Below, one piece after another: positions 22,901-35,416 of a stretch of 64,000 bases of DNA (within the stretch, counting starts at the first letter, position 1; every line of letters starts with the position of its first letter). The notes under the pieces are model-generated. The model did not search any database. It was not told where the DNA came from and was given only the letters and a program-made list of their open reading frames with translations. The translations under genes and the position numbers were made by a program. Origin of the DNA: Mesodorylaimus sp. YZB2_4 (lineage: Eukaryota; Nematoda; Enoplea; Dorylaimida; Dorylaimidae); assembly GCA_030248295.1 (NCBI GenBank), contig JASANH010000741.1, forward strand, positions 1-64,000. Reading direction: 5' to 3'.

Positions 22901-25900
22901 AAGGGAATGGTGCGGACGAAGAACAGGGTCAAAGCGATGGGTTTGCTGAGGTAGGTTTGGTCGTGGGCCAGTAGCTGCCACACTGCCTTGTTGGTCAGAG
23001 CTAAAATGCACTTTCAGTTTCAGAGTACAATGGGTGCCGATAACGGACAGTCGCCCTTCGGCCAATCGCAAAGCTCAGATAACGGCCGTCACTCGACTCC
23101 AACACCGCCAGCACTTTTGGCCAACGGGGCGTCGGCAATTCTGCAACAGAATCATCGACACCAAGTGTTCCACAACAGGCTGCATTTCAAGAGACGACAG
23201 CAACAGCAGCATACGCCATCGCCGTCCGCCATCGACATGCCCGGACGTCGTATGAAAAAGTTCCTTTCTGAGCAAGAAGCTATCGAAATTCCGGCGGACG
23301 CTGTTGGAAACGAATTCGACAATGATCCCGACATCAAGAACCGACACTGCTCGGTCTGCGGTTATCAAGGTAAGAACTGTGGGCCTATCTAGTTGTGTCC
23401 GCCTCTGCAGGGAGACCTGGACCAATCAAACTTACGCCCCTTGTTTCAGGCAAATGGATTTCGGAAATGATCAGACACAAGCGCGTGCATACGAATGAGC
23501 GCCCATTCAAATGCAAATATTGCTCTCGAACAAGCAAGTGGAAAGCAGATCTGATTCGGCACGTGGCCAAAGTGCACGGCTATCGAGTCGTGTCCAAGTA
23601 TAGTCGTAGCAAGACGTTCGACGATGCCGATCAGACGGCTTTAAAGGCCTTGAAGGAAGCCGCACAAAGTACAACGCCGCCAGCAACGTTTCCTGGATTC
23701 GTGAAGAACAGAAACGCTTTCTCGGCCTCGCCCGCTGTTGGCAAGCAAGACGATTCGTCTGTGAACATGGAAGAGGGCGAATTCGATGACAGCGATGCAA
23801 GGTACGAGGGCGATGAGGGACTGGATCTGTCGACGAGTACGGACGACAGGAAGGGGACGGCGGACAAGTGGCCGGGCAGCGAGTCGTTGAACGGGCACGA
23901 ACTGGATGAAATGGACGAGGATCAAGGCAAGGAATCGGATGGCCTCATGCCGACTTTGAATGGCGATCAGCATCGATCGATCGAGGCGGCTGCTTTGATG
24001 CTGCGGCAATTGTGCGGTGCTGGCCAGTTGAACGATGGCAACGGCAGCAATAGTTCCAGCAGTCCGGCGCCGTCGGTGTTTGGGTCAGTCATGGCGAAGG
24101 AAGTGCGCGATATAATCGGGTCGAAGCAGCTGACAGGCGCTTTGGAGAAGTACGTCATGATCAAGCAAATCGATGGGGGCGAGCCAGTATTGAAGTGTCG
24201 AGTGTGCCCTTACGAGACCAAGGATCTGCATACTTTCCGGGCGCATACTCAGAAGCACGAGAATAAGAAGCCCTACTTGTGCTCGACGTGCGGCTATCGA
24301 TCGAATTGGAGTTCCGATGTGCACAAGCATATACGATTGAAGAAGACGGGGCACGAGACGGCCTACGTCATCAAATTGAATGAAAGTGATCTGCCCGCAT
24401 TGCCGACTGGTCAGTTCGGGGAGGTGGCATCGCCAGTCGTCTTGGGTCGTTCTTCGAGCAACTCGGACTGTTCGTCCACGGAGTACGGCTTGAACTTGGT
24501 CGGAGATGCGCAGGGGCGTAGTGCCATGTTGGACACGCCTTCGCCGGGAATCGATGGTCAAAGTGTTGGTCAAGTGGCTTGGCGTTGTTTGAAGTGCGAT
24601 TTCGAAGATGATTCGAGGTCGGCGGTGATCGAACATTTGCATCGTGTCCATCAGACCCCACCATTCGCCTGTCGTCATTGCGAGTTCAGCAGCCTGCACC
24701 GCAAGACGTGCATTTACCACGCCCAGTCTCAGCATAATAGCCGCGATTCAAGTATCGTGGAGAATCTCGTTTGCGAGTACCGTACCAAGACGAGCAAGGG
24801 TGTGGCGGACAGCTATTCGCCGTCGAGTCGAGACGCTCCGCCGAATGCCATTGTGAGCGAAGACAGGACCGTCCTGCCGTTCAAGAGGCACAAGGACGGC
24901 TCGATTGCGCAAGGTCAAGAAATGAATTTCGGGAATGGTTCAACGGGCCAACAGTCGAACAACGATGGCACGAATGGATCGGCAGTGGATCAAGCGGCCG
25001 TGGCCATGATGGCAGCTAATGCGGCGGCGGCTGCTTTCGCCGCGCTTGGAGGGGGCAATGGACAAGCGAAGCCGGTGGATTGGTTGCAACTCGCGCAGCT
25101 ATGCTTCATGGGCGGTTTCCCAATGAACACGGGTTCCTCGTTCACTTCAAACGCCATGAAGAGAGAAGAGAAAGGAACGGCAAATGGAGAAAGTACTTCG
25201 GCAACAACCGAGAAATCTTATCGTTGCGAGAAATGCCCGTTCATTGGGCGAACTGAGTCGGATTACGCAGTCCACGAAAAAGGGCATCACGCACCAAACA
25301 CAGGTCTCATGTGCTACAAATGCGTCTTCTGCGAATGGTACGCTCCGAAGAAGCAATCGATATTTGATCATTTGAAATTGCACACTGATCAGCCAGCCTT
25401 GTACAAGGCCGAAGTGGAGAGGAATATGATCACACCCTTGTCCAGGAAACGAGCGGCCGACGACAGCGCTGAGTCGGCGGCTGCAAATGCCCTGTTAGGA
25501 CTGGCCAAGTCGGAGAAGGCATTCAGTGGCGATGAGAAATCAAAGTCTGAAAATGGAAGGGAAGGAATAAATAACGGACGCGCCAGTTTTGTGCCGGATT
25601 CTAAACGAAGGAAACAAAATTTTCTCGATTTGACTGTCGTGTCGAATCAGCGTTCCGATGATGGCGTTTTGTTGGCTGGCAGTGACATGGACGACGTGAT
25701 GTCGGATTTCAATGCCATAATTCACGCGGCCGATCAAGATCTAAACCAGGAGTCGGCGGGATGCAAGTTCTCAGTTCATGCGAATGGCAAGACGGGCGAG
25801 AGCAACATCAGCAAGCAATCATTTCCAAACACAATTTTGGCTGCTTCGGAAAAGCTATGGGCTCGCAAGATGGTCAGCGCGGATTTGGGACACGAAACGA

Positions 25901-27355
25901 AGGCGGTAGAAACGGATGTCAAGGCGTTGGATCGTGAAGCGTACATTCATGCTGGAGAAGATGCGTTCGATTCGGTCTCGCATGTGGGAGATATCGCCAA
26001 GGGCGAAATACAAAAGGTATGGTCTTGTGGAGGCCCTTACGGGATGGGAAGCAGCGAGCAATAAGGTAACAAGGGCCCGTTTTCAGGTGACAGCAGTGGT
26101 TGATGGTCAAGTGCGAAAGATGTGGCAGTGCCGTCATTGTCCGCATATGAGCAAAAGACGCGCCAATGTTCGAATGCACGAGAAGAAGCATTTCAAGTCC
26201 AGCGCCATCGGAGTGTTCAAATGTCCAAAGTGCAATTACCGCGGGGACAAGAGGTCTTTGCACGTGCACTATCGGTAAGTGAAGGGGGATGGGCGAGGCG
26301 CGATGCAAATTCGATACGTGTCCTTTTGTTTCAGAGTTCACATGTCGTCCGAGAATGGCGGCTCGGCGACGATGCCAGAATTATTTCAGTGCACGAATTG
26401 CCCGGCTATTTTCCAATCTCAAGAGGATCTCTCTTTGCATTTGGTCAATCACAACAGCAATTCGACGAAAGCTTTTCGTTGCTCGCGTTGTTCGTACGCA
26501 GTCTCGTCCTCGAGTGCGCTGCAGAAGCACGCTCGAGTGCACGACCGTCAGTCACTCTCTGCCAATGGTGATTCACCGATCAGTATGATTCCGGATGAGA
26601 GAAATGCCAAGCGTCCGAGCCAGTTGAGTCGACGCAGCGCCAACACGGCGGCGTTGGCTAACGTTATTGTGAAACACGAGGAGATTAGTTCCTACATGGA
26701 CAACGGGGAGACGGCACTCAATTTGGTCACTCGGCATTTGAGTGGGTCCAAGTCGGAAACGACGCCCAGCGGAACGTCATCGTCAGTTCAGTCGACCCCG
26801 TCGCCGACTTTGGTGGAGCCAAGTGGCGGGGCGTCGGCCTTCGCTGCCTCGTTATTGCAACCGTTAATAAAACCGAAGAAGTACCTATGCAATCGATGTC
26901 CGGCCAAGTTCGCAGATCGGTAAGTGGCTGGGGTTGTCCGTTCGTTTAATGTCTGACCAATGTGCTATTTTAGGACTCAGCTGAACAGACACGTTCAATT
27001 TCACGGAGTAAAACTTAAGTTCAAGTGCGAGATGTGCGATTATTCGGTGCCTTTTCCGATCAACTTGACCAAACATATGAAATCTCATCACAACGTGGAC
27101 GTGGGCGATGCGCCGGCGGCCATGTCCATGTCGGACAATGAGAATGAGTCGGAGATGGCGGCCAGTGGTGGCGAGAACGGGGACTTGGAGGAAGGTAGTG
27201 TGTGCAGTGAGTATGAGGAGGAGAGCGGAGAAGAGGCCAGAATGGACGAACAGAATGGATTCGAGTCGGAGAAGGCGGCATCGCCGTCAGTTGACGGGGC
27301 ATTGAAAATCAAAATTAATCTGGGTGCATTCAAACCGTCTTCAAATGTGGCCTAA
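19911..27355 (+). CDS. giant multi-C2H2 zinc-finger protein, 23 fingers
   Basis: Seven exons (19911-20147, 21508-22950, 23018-23369, 23450-26016, 26087-26274, 26335-26919, 26974-27355) keep phase and encode about 1,917 residues. I count 23 Cys2His2 fingers scattered in small groups between long acidic or low-complexity linkers. Many have the C-x2-C-x-Y/F hydrophobic style of hunchback, REST or charlatan-type regulators instead of KRAB-style tandem arrays with TGEKP linkers. Finger 2 is completed only by splicing 20147 to 21508, which supplies the final His (HRKQVH). The pair CGYQGKWISEMIRHKRVH / CSRTSKWKADLIRHVAKVH is an unusually tight double finger. A nuclear DNA-binding regulator is inferred; no orthologue name can be given. 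A 1.36-kb first intron (20148-21507) carries a poly-C run. Confidence 0.88.
20370..20383 (+). repeat. poly-C tract, 14 bases
   Basis: Uninterrupted C run in the first intron of the 23-finger gene. Confidence 0.95.
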
Positions 27356-28262
27356 TGCTTTCATGCAGATTTCCAAGTTTGACTTGTAATTTAGCGTTTG
27401 TGAGGTATTTTGAGTGTACATGGATTTGGCGTAGGGTCCGCTGTACGACAGCGTTTTATGCAACCGTGGCAGGGAAACGCAGTGAAGCCAGTTTGGTTAT
27501 GGTTCTCTTTTGGCGACATTTTCATCTCAAAGTTTTTTGATTGGTGCAAATGTGAGTTTTCTGGAAATCTAACTGTTTGCCTTTAATTTCTTTTTTCTTT
27601 ACGTCCACTTAGTCGACAGATTCTCCTGTTTTCGTGGCAATAAGTTAGGCTACGTTCTCTTATTTCGGGTGTCTCGTTTGTACGGGCTTTGCGCGCGGCC
27701 TCTAGCACTTACACGTTTTCGTGTTTTTTAATACGTGTTTTACCTCTGCCTAGGGTCCCTCGTCGTTGAACTTTTTGTTGACTCTTTCTAAAACGGTTAA
27801 CAGTTTTTTGGATGGTGTACTCGCTTTTATGACATGATTCCCTGTGCGCGCGTGTATTCCACTCTCCATGCATGTACGATTCCATTCGCTGGCTCCACCT
27901 AGAATTTCTAGGCAAGGTTGGTTTTTATGGTTGTTTAGTTTTGTTGTGTACTGACTCATTTTCAAGGTTTTTATATTTTGCCCTGATGTCAAGACGTTAT
28001 GTAATTACCATTCCGTGCTTCGATTCCTTTCCTTGTTGACTAGGCGTTTTTTGGCTCGACGATTCATAGAAATGGAGAACAGCTTTGAGTGTGACGTCGC
28101 TTTAGTGTATGCAAGTTTTCATGTTTGCGTTTTCTAATGTGGATTGCATGAAGTGCCTTCTCGTGCGTGAAAGCCTTCACTTTTGGTGGACATAACACGT
28201 AAAAAGCGTTTTGCAAGTGTTTAGAACATGGGAAGGTAAGGGCATCGAGAGATGAGCCACGA
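27356..28262. other. convergent 3' region of the zinc-finger gene and RBFA
   Basis: About 0.9 kb, T-rich on the plus strand, as expected of 3' UTR. No gene, RNA or repeat is supported. The two minus-strand open frames here have no family resemblance. Confidence 0.5.
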
Positions 28263-29977
28263 TCACGAGTCGCAATCTCGTCTCGGACGCTTCTTCTTTT
28301 GCCAAGGGGGAGGGTTTTTCGACTTGGTGCTGGGTGAAGCTGGTTCGGGTTCAATCATTGGCTCTGGCTCTGGCTCTGGTTGAGGCCGACTGGAAGTCTG
28401 GCCCAAATCGATTGATGCAAGTGCTCGTTCGAAGCGTAATCGTTCTTGCTCAGCCTTGTCCAACGAGAAGACGACGGGAGGAATACTCGGAAGGATCGAC
28501 ATTTGGGATAGACTTGCTCTGAAATAAGAACTGGAAATAAAGTATTTGGAGAAGGGACATGCTAGCAACAGGGCATCGCTGGCTGCTTCCTACCTACCGA
28601 TCCCGGTGTTCAGGCATCGGCATTCTGTATAAAAGATAGGGCAAAAGCACCCTGGGCTGGAAGGTACTGTCTGATTATATGTTTATCTGTGTTTGGGCGT
28701 GCATCAGGACTGCGCATTCATTGATCAATTTCAGTATATGTTTAATGATTGATCATCGGAAAGAGAAGTTTTAAAAATCTGTATGAATGAAAAGTAAGCT
28801 TTAGTGAGGAAAGTAGGTTCATCAAAAAAAGAGAAATGCGGAAATCGTGATCCCAGAAAAAGTCATTCCTAGGGAGACGAACATGGAGAAACTGAGACGA
28901 AAAGTCGTGGGGTTCAAGCAGAACAGTGCCTACCGTATAATTCCACCGACTTCAAACAGCTTCGTCTCCATTTTCGGGTCGATCTTCGCTACATCAATAT
29001 CTTCACCGTAGAAGAAAATACGAAGAGCAGAAAAATTTGATGCCACTTCAAGCTGAAAGGCAAAATGCGAATGAAATCAGATTGTTAGGATAATGCAAAG
29101 CCAAGTAGGAAAAGTATATGCATTAGCCAGATGGCGGAATTGCGGTTGCCCCGTTGTCACAGTCATCGTTAGGGTCTAATTATAGTCGATCGCTCCCCCC
29201 ACCCCCAACAGGGCGCACACACAATTTTCGGGCCATTCGGTAACAGCTTAGTTGAGAGAAATGTGTTATTGGATGGACGACGTTTTACTGAAATTTTTTA
29301 CGAAGTTCTGAGATGCAAATAAAAAAAATTGTTGAATTTGACAAAGGCAAAGGAAATATAAGCTTCAGATAAGACTCATTGCATTGACTATAGTTAGATT
29401 TACACAGTCGCTTGCATCAGGCTTACCCTCGTGAGCGTTATCTTCAAATTAGAGAATTCATCGCCTAACTCGCCAGAATTGACGATGTCACAAACGTGGG
29501 GGAAAATAGTCGAGGCCAGCGTCTGAAAACGACTGCGGATTCACAACTTGACCAATCAAAAAGGCGAGCTTACTTACCACGTTCCTTTCCTGATCCACTG
29601 AGCATTGTCTCGGTTTATGTTTTTTCAGTTTCACATTCTAATAAAGACTGGAATTCAGCATCCAAGTTACTGGAATCTGGAGGAGATTCTTACCACAACT
29701 TTCGGCTCGCTCGAACCACAGAGTGCCACCGTGACACTAGAAATCAAAACTAGTTATGCACGCATTATCTATAACGTCACAGAATATGAACTTACGGAAT
29801 TCCGTGTTTGTGAGCCGCCATTTTGGTTATTTGCTTTTCGAACTTCTTTTGGAATCTTGTCGGACTGACGTAGCATCCGGTGGCTCGATGGCGAATACAA
29901 GATTGCCATTGTCGAGAAGATGAAGAAAGGATGGTTCGGAATAGAGGAGGAAAATTGATGGCGTTTATCGACTGCAT
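28263..29977 (-). CDS. RBFA: mitochondrial ribosome-binding factor A (RBFA)
   Basis: RBFA assists maturation of the small mitoribosomal subunit and its 12S rRNA. Six minus-strand exons (29977-29796, 29736-29694, 29637-29578, 29522-29427, 29052-28934, 28518-28263) keep phase and give 251 residues. The core matches the RbfA KH-like domain: ITLTRLEVASNFSALRIFF (bacterial form: TxVxVSPDL..A.VY), then KLFEVGGIIRASLSQM, then SIPPVVFSLDKAEQERL, which parallels the NVPPIVFVQDK segment of the animal mitochondrial protein. The chosen ATG gives an Arg/Ser-rich presequence (MQSINAINFPPLFRTILSS) typical of mitochondrial import; an ATG 12 codons upstream (30013) is possible but puts acidic residues first. 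The C-terminus is a Pro-Glu repeat and a basic tail. Confidence 0.82.
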
Positions 29978-30152
29978 TGTAATCAGACTGACTGCCCAAT
30001 CTCGCTCGATCAATCTTATTGAAGCATAGAAGCGACCGTATTCGCGCTCACAGCAGACAACTCCGGTTGGAGTGTAAAGTAGTGCTGTCGCTTGTCGACT
30101 GCCAGCAGCAGTTCAGTGGCGCCCAGTGGCGTGCGAGAAGGGTTGGTCAATC
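29978..30152. promoter_or_regulatory. putative bidirectional promoter, RBFA / PP1-like
   Basis: Only 175 bases separate the divergent start codons of RBFA (minus) and the PP1-like phosphatase (plus). Neither ATG has a clear splice acceptor just upstream, unlike the tandem genes of this window. A shared core promoter is inferred from geometry; I see no TATA box. Confidence 0.45.
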
Positions 30153-31336
30153 ATGGCGACGTCACGAACTGAGCGAAAACGGGCATTGGAAATATCGAAA
30201 CGGCTGAGGAGCGTGGTCTGCTCTCCAACCAACGCGGACGAATACTCTGGAGCTGTGCTGGACCGATCCGAGGTGATGTGGCTGATCGAATGTTCCAGGA
30301 ATGTGCTCATGGCCGAACCGACGTTGCTCGAGCTCGAGCCGCCACTCAACATTTGCGGCGATACGCACGGCCAATTCAGTGATCTGCTTCGCCTGTTCGA
30401 GAAAGCGGGATGGCCGCCTAAAACGCGCTATCTGTTCTTGGGTAAGCGGAGCAGTCACTGGTGCCCGCGTACTGTTGACGGGCTCTTTTCAGGGGACTAT
30501 GTTGATCGTGGCCCGAACAGTGTGGAAGTGATCTGCCTGATGATGGCCTACAAGATCGCCTACGAAAATGACTTCTTTATTCTGCGAGGAAACCACGAAG
30601 CTTCCGTCATCAATCGCGTCTACGGTTTCTACGATGAAGTGAGAGCGCGTTACGATACGGGGCTGTGGGCGTCGTTCAACGTAAGGGCTTTCGGCTCATT
30701 CGAAGAACCAGGGTCACAATGACGAGTTTCAGACTACCTTCAATTGCTTGCCACTTGCGGCTTTGGTGGCCAATGAGGTTCTGTGCATGCACGGTGGCAT
30801 TTCGCAGTTCATGAAAAGTTTTGACGAAGTTCGAGCCCTGCAACGACCATTGCTGGTTCCTGACGAGGGCCTGGTGTGCGACCTGCTATGGGCCGACCCA
30901 GACGTCAACGTGTCTTGTACAGGATCTTCGTCCCCTTGGCTCACACGAATCAGAACTCGTTCGTTTCAGGGTACGAGAAGAGCACGCGGGGGGTGTCGTA
31001 CTTGTTCGGCGAGGATGCAGCGATCGAGTTTTGCGAATCTTTGGACATCGTCATGGTCATCCGTGCGCACCAGGTAAGACTGCTATATTGTAGTTATGCC
31101 CTGGCAACTATGTTCTTTCAGGTCGTTCCGATGGGTTACGAGTTCTTTGCAGATCGCCAAGTGTGCACTGTGTTCAGTGCCCCCAATTATTGCAACCAGT
31201 TCAACAATGCTGCTGGTGTACTGTCCATCAAACCCGATCTGACCTGCCGTATTCGAGTGAGAACTCTGGTTTTATGTGAATTTGTTCAAATCCGACAGAC
31301 ATGGCTTTTTAGTGTTTCTGGTCGAAACAAAGTTAG
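30153..31336 (+). CDS. PP1-type serine/threonine protein phosphatase, divergent
   Basis: The PPP-family metallophosphatase core is complete: CGDTHGQF, GDYVDRG, RGNHE, MHGG and RAHQV, then SAPNYC, supplying the metal-binding Asp, His and Asn residues. LLRLFEKAGWPP and CDLLWADPDVN place it nearest PP1 and not PP2A or calcineurin. Exons are 30153-30441, 30493-30680, 30733-30916, 30970-31073, 31122-31256 and probably 31313-31336, total 307 residues. The donor at 30917 was chosen because it restores the conserved Trp (DVNVSWYEKSTRGVS) and phase. PP1 proper has GDIHGQY; the Thr here and an ICGDTHGQF context show divergence, as in the PP1-like paralogues of nematodes and flies. The short tail CFWSKQS is uncertain; read-through to a stop at 31385 is the alternative. 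Confidence 0.85.
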
Positions 31337-31771
31337 AAAAGGCAAAGTGACGAATCAAGTTGAGGATGCCCTAGTGAACTGCTGACTGCCCAAGCTGACT
31401 TGATTGTGTTCTGCTGTGTCGCATGTTCGTGTCCAATTTTGTGGTAGAAATCAGGATCATACATAGCTGATGAATATTCTGCAAGTGCAGAAGCATGCAC
31501 GGTAGTTTCCAGGTTGGTTTTACGAGGTTTTCGAATAGTTCTTCGTTGACCCTTGTATTTGAATTCCCGCGCAAATGTTAGACTGCTCTGTACCTGCACT
31601 GCAGTGCGCTACAAATGCGGCCAAATGTTTTCTTCGAAAAGAATTTTATCTATCTAGTTTTGAATCGATGTTCCTGTTTCGGTTGATTTTCGGAAACATT
31701 TTCTAGCGCATTGGACTCCATAGTTGTGCATTCAGTTTGGTTGACGCCTACTTCCTACTTGATTGACAGAA
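31337..31771. other. gap between PP1-like gene and NCBP1
   Basis: 435 bases with no supported gene. An acceptor ending in AG at 31768-31769 sits two bases before the NCBP1 ATG, leaving almost no 5' UTR if used. Confidence 0.5.
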
Positions 31772-34700
31772 ATGTCTTTTCCCACCCGGCGTCGTGCCCG
31801 TGGATCTGACGATGAGGAAGGTAAGCCTCGAGATGGGTTCAGACTTTGGCAGGACTATTGACACCTAGTGTGTAGTTCGCGCATAATTTGATAAACATCG
31901 CTGATTTTCTTTTGCAGAGGCTGTGTCAGGTCCAAAGCGATACCGGCGAGAACTGGAAGCAGAAGAGAAGCTCGAGGAATTGATGCTTCAGATAGGCGAG
32001 AAGGGCGAGAAAGTAGGGATGACAGTGTTTTTTACATCGAGATTAGAAAATTTGTTATTTATTTTGCATTCTTCTAGACTAATTCTGTGATTACGAGTAA
32101 TTTGGAAGAAGCAGTTGCACTTTTGGAAAATGAATTCGCCGAGCACAAACCGAAAATCAAGACGGTTCTACTCGATTGGTATGACAGTCATGATTTGCAG
32201 AGTCACTTGCCATTTTTCCCAAGGCTCGTTTGAATTTAAGTGTTGTCGAGGTTCCTGAAAAAGTAACAATCTATTCAACGCTTTTGGGTTTATTGAGCGC
32301 GAAGAACTACAACTTTGGTGGCGAGGTGAGGCGAAGATCAGTTCTGAAAATCATAGTACCCATGACGAATCCATTTTAGGTCGTGGAAGGATTAGTTAAT
32401 AATTTATTGCTTCATCTCCGTTCGTGTGATTTCGACAAAGCCTTGCATACAGTGATTTTCATCAGTAATTTGGTGAATTGTCGCGTAATTTCGTCGCAGT
32501 CGTTTTTGGCCCTTTTGGATAATTTCGTTGCAGTTACCGTCGAGCAGGGCATCCCGCAGGTAATGTGTTTATCGATCTTGATGTATCCTTCGTCAACGGG
32601 TTTGTGCTTTAGGGTCGTTCCGACTGGTTCACCTTTGCTGTGCTCTCCGCTCTTCCATACGTGGGCCGGGAATTGGCGGAGAAGCATGCCACGGTTCTCG
32701 AGCAGCTATTGGAAGGAATTGTAGCTTATTTGAAGTAGGGCTAAATCAGCTCACAGTCGGTTCATTGGCTAGTAAAGAATCGTTTTAGCAAACGCGAGAA
32801 ATTTCACATTGGTCTTTTGCAAGTTTGGTCGTCGAATAAGCCGCATCAACAGGAGGAGGTAAATTTATTGGCGTCCTATCTTGTGATACTTGTGCTACTG
32901 TGCCTTTTCATTGAAGTATCTGGACTGTCTTTGGGCTCAAATCGACAAGCTACGATCTGATTCCTGGGAAGAGCATCACATTTCTCGCCACCATACAGCT
33001 TTCGAAAACGTGCTGGGCGAGGCATTACAGCACAATTTGCCGGCATTCGTTCCACCTCCGCACACGGACGCAAGCGTGTACCCTCTGCCGAGGGTCGTCT
33101 TTCGTTTATTTGATTATACTGATTGTCCCGAGGATGTGAGTGTCTGATTTGGACTCGTTTGGAACATCGCTTGGGTCTACATTTCTTGTTTTCTTATACA
33201 GGGCCCCGTACTGCCTGGAACGCATTCAATCGAAAGATTTCTGATTGAACAGGACCTGAACTGGATCATAAGGAGTAACCATTTGGAAAGGAAAACATGG
33301 TAAAAACTCTCACTCACTTATTTTTGATTGCATAAGTACAATGGTGCTTTCTTTTTCCAGCGCCGCTGCTCTCGTTAGCTATTCTCAACGGGGGAAAGTT
33401 CCGTTGAATTACATGATTCTGGAAGTGATTTTTGGCCAATTATTTCACTTACCCAAACCACCATATTTGGAGCTATTTTATGGCTCGTTACTGATCGAAT
33501 TATGCAAACTTCAACCGAACAGCATGCCTCAAGTCCTGGCTCAGGCGGCTGAAATGCTGTATCAACGCGTAGACACGATGCAAGTGACGTGCTTCGATCG
33601 GTAAGTTTGGTTTGGATCGTCTACTTGTTTCGAATTTAAGGGACGCCATTATCATTTAGGTTCGTCGATTGGTTCGCTTACCATTTGTCGAACTTTCAGT
33701 TCCGATGGTCGTGGGACGACTGGTCGGACTGCTTGACGACGGAGCTGCTGCATGCAAAACAGCTGTTCGTTCGGGAAGTTTTAATGAAATGTTTGCGATT
33801 GTCTTATCATCAACGGGTCCTGGACATTATGCCAGCCAATTTCTCTCCGCTGTTGCCAACTAAGCCAGAACCAAATTTCAAATACGCTCGAGATGGTGCA
33901 CGTAAGTTTTGAATGTGGATTGAGCAGAGTCGCTGAGAAATAGGCACATTTGTGGGACTTTTAGAGAATTTGCCTGGAACATCGATTGCGCAACAGTTGG
34001 CAAAATCGATTCGCGATAAGTGTACACCAGAAGAGGCGTTGGAACTTTTGGAGAAATGCCCGAATCCGGCGGGTAAAAATCGCATTCTGTTTATAGCTCG
34101 GTTGTGAATGATTTTGGTTTTTAGGCGATCAGAAGTTCAATCCGTTGAAAGTAGACGTTCTTTTGCTGACTTTATTGCACCTGGGTAGCAAATCGTTCAG
34201 CCATTCGTTTGCAGCTTTGGCCAAGTAGGAGCTTGTGGTTGTGCCTGGGAATGGATGGAAGGAGTGTTGTCATTGCATTGCAGGTACCACGTTGCACTAA
34301 AGTCGTTGACGGAGAAAATGCCGGAAGCTCAGCTCGTGCTCTTGGAGAGCTTGTACGAATTATGGAGTTCTCATTCGCAGGTGAGTGAGGAAAGGTTTTG
34401 GCAGGGACTCTGTTTAATTGGGTTCTGCTTTAGATGCTCGTTGTTATCGTCGACAAGTTGTTGAAGATGCAAATTGTGGAATGCGAGGCCGTCGTGCATT
34501 TTATTTTTTCGGACGCGGTAAAAGAAGACTTTTTGAGGTTTGTTTACTTGTTCTGATGAATTCGTCGTTTGCACTGTTGTGAGATGATCCTCCTTGCAGG
34601 ATGTACGTCTGGGAAATCCTCTTATCGGCCACATCGAAGCTGGGTCGGCATGTTGATAAACTGAGGAAGGATGTGGAGAAAGCGAAGTCTAAAATGGTGA

Positions 34701-35242
34701 GTTGGTCGAAGTGGAATTGGTGGTTTGGAATGTGGAAATTTGTTGTTTCAGACAAAGGATGAGCCGATGAACAGTGACGAAGAGAAGGACGCTTCGACGA
34801 CCAATGTCAAGACGGGGACGGGGGCAGTGGAGGCATTGGAAGCTAAGCTGGCTGGTGCCGAGGAAGTGCAATGCTCCATGTTTTTGACCTTGTTCCAGGT
34901 ACTGTAAGGTGGTGCTGACACGAGCTATGTCAGTGGATAACCTGTGGTTCGGTTTCAGAAATTTGTTATTTTATTAAGCGAGCATTTGTTGAAATGCGAA
35001 AGCGAAGGCGTCAACTTTAACACTGATTGGTTTCTGTTGGCGGTGGGACGTCTGAAGCAGATTTTCTTGCTTGTGAGTAATCTGCAGGTTTGTGGTTGTG
35101 ATTGCGGTTGAAGGGCAGACTGTTTCAGCATCACGACGAAGTGACCAAGATCATCGGCGCGTTGGAAGAGCACCTGTTCACGCACGATACGGACCCTCAT
35201 ATTTTGGAAGTGTTTCATCAGTTTTGCGCTTTGCATCGTTGA
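31772..35242 (+). CDS. NCBP1: nuclear cap-binding protein subunit 1 (CBP80)
   Basis: CBP80 forms the nuclear cap-binding complex with CBP20 and couples the m7G cap to splicing, export and decay. Nineteen exons run from 31772 to 35242. The MIF4G-like repeats are evident: [126 protein letters not shown], and the C-terminal [16 protein letters not shown]. The arginine-rich N-terminus ([10 protein letters not shown]) fits the nuclear import signal. All junctions keep phase except exon 3 to exon 4 (32078-? to 32224), where the strong donor at 32179 leaves the frame one base short; a weak donor at 32165 restores it (see findings). Its stop lies only 174 bases before the next ATG. Confidence 0.95.
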
Positions 35243-35292
35243 GAGACAGTGATTGTTTGATGGACTCGTTTCTGTTCCATATGTGTTCCAGG

Positions 35293-35298
35293 AATAAA
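35293..35298 (+). terminator. AATAAA polyadenylation signal after NCBP1
   Basis: Canonical AATAAA hexamer 51 bases after the NCBP1 stop, and about 110 bases before the acceptor preceding the next gene. That spacing resembles intercistronic regions of trans-spliced operons. Confidence 0.65.
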
Positions 35299-35416
35299 CT
35301 TTTTCGTTGACGGGTCCTTTGAAAAAGACTGGTGCGTATTAGACGCTGGCTTTCCGCCGTGCTTGGTTGGTTGGCGTGTTCTGCTGATGACGGGCTTGCC
35401 CTCTTTCAGGTCAAGA

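Noticed and set aside
24085-24735. 216-codon minus-strand frame
   Set aside because: Shadow of the zinc-finger exon 23450-26016; the plus-strand frame has regular C2H2 fingers here.
31772-35242. NCBP1 as a pseudogene because of the exon 3/4 phase break
   Set aside because: All other junctions and domains are intact over 19 exons and an in-frame alternative donor exists.
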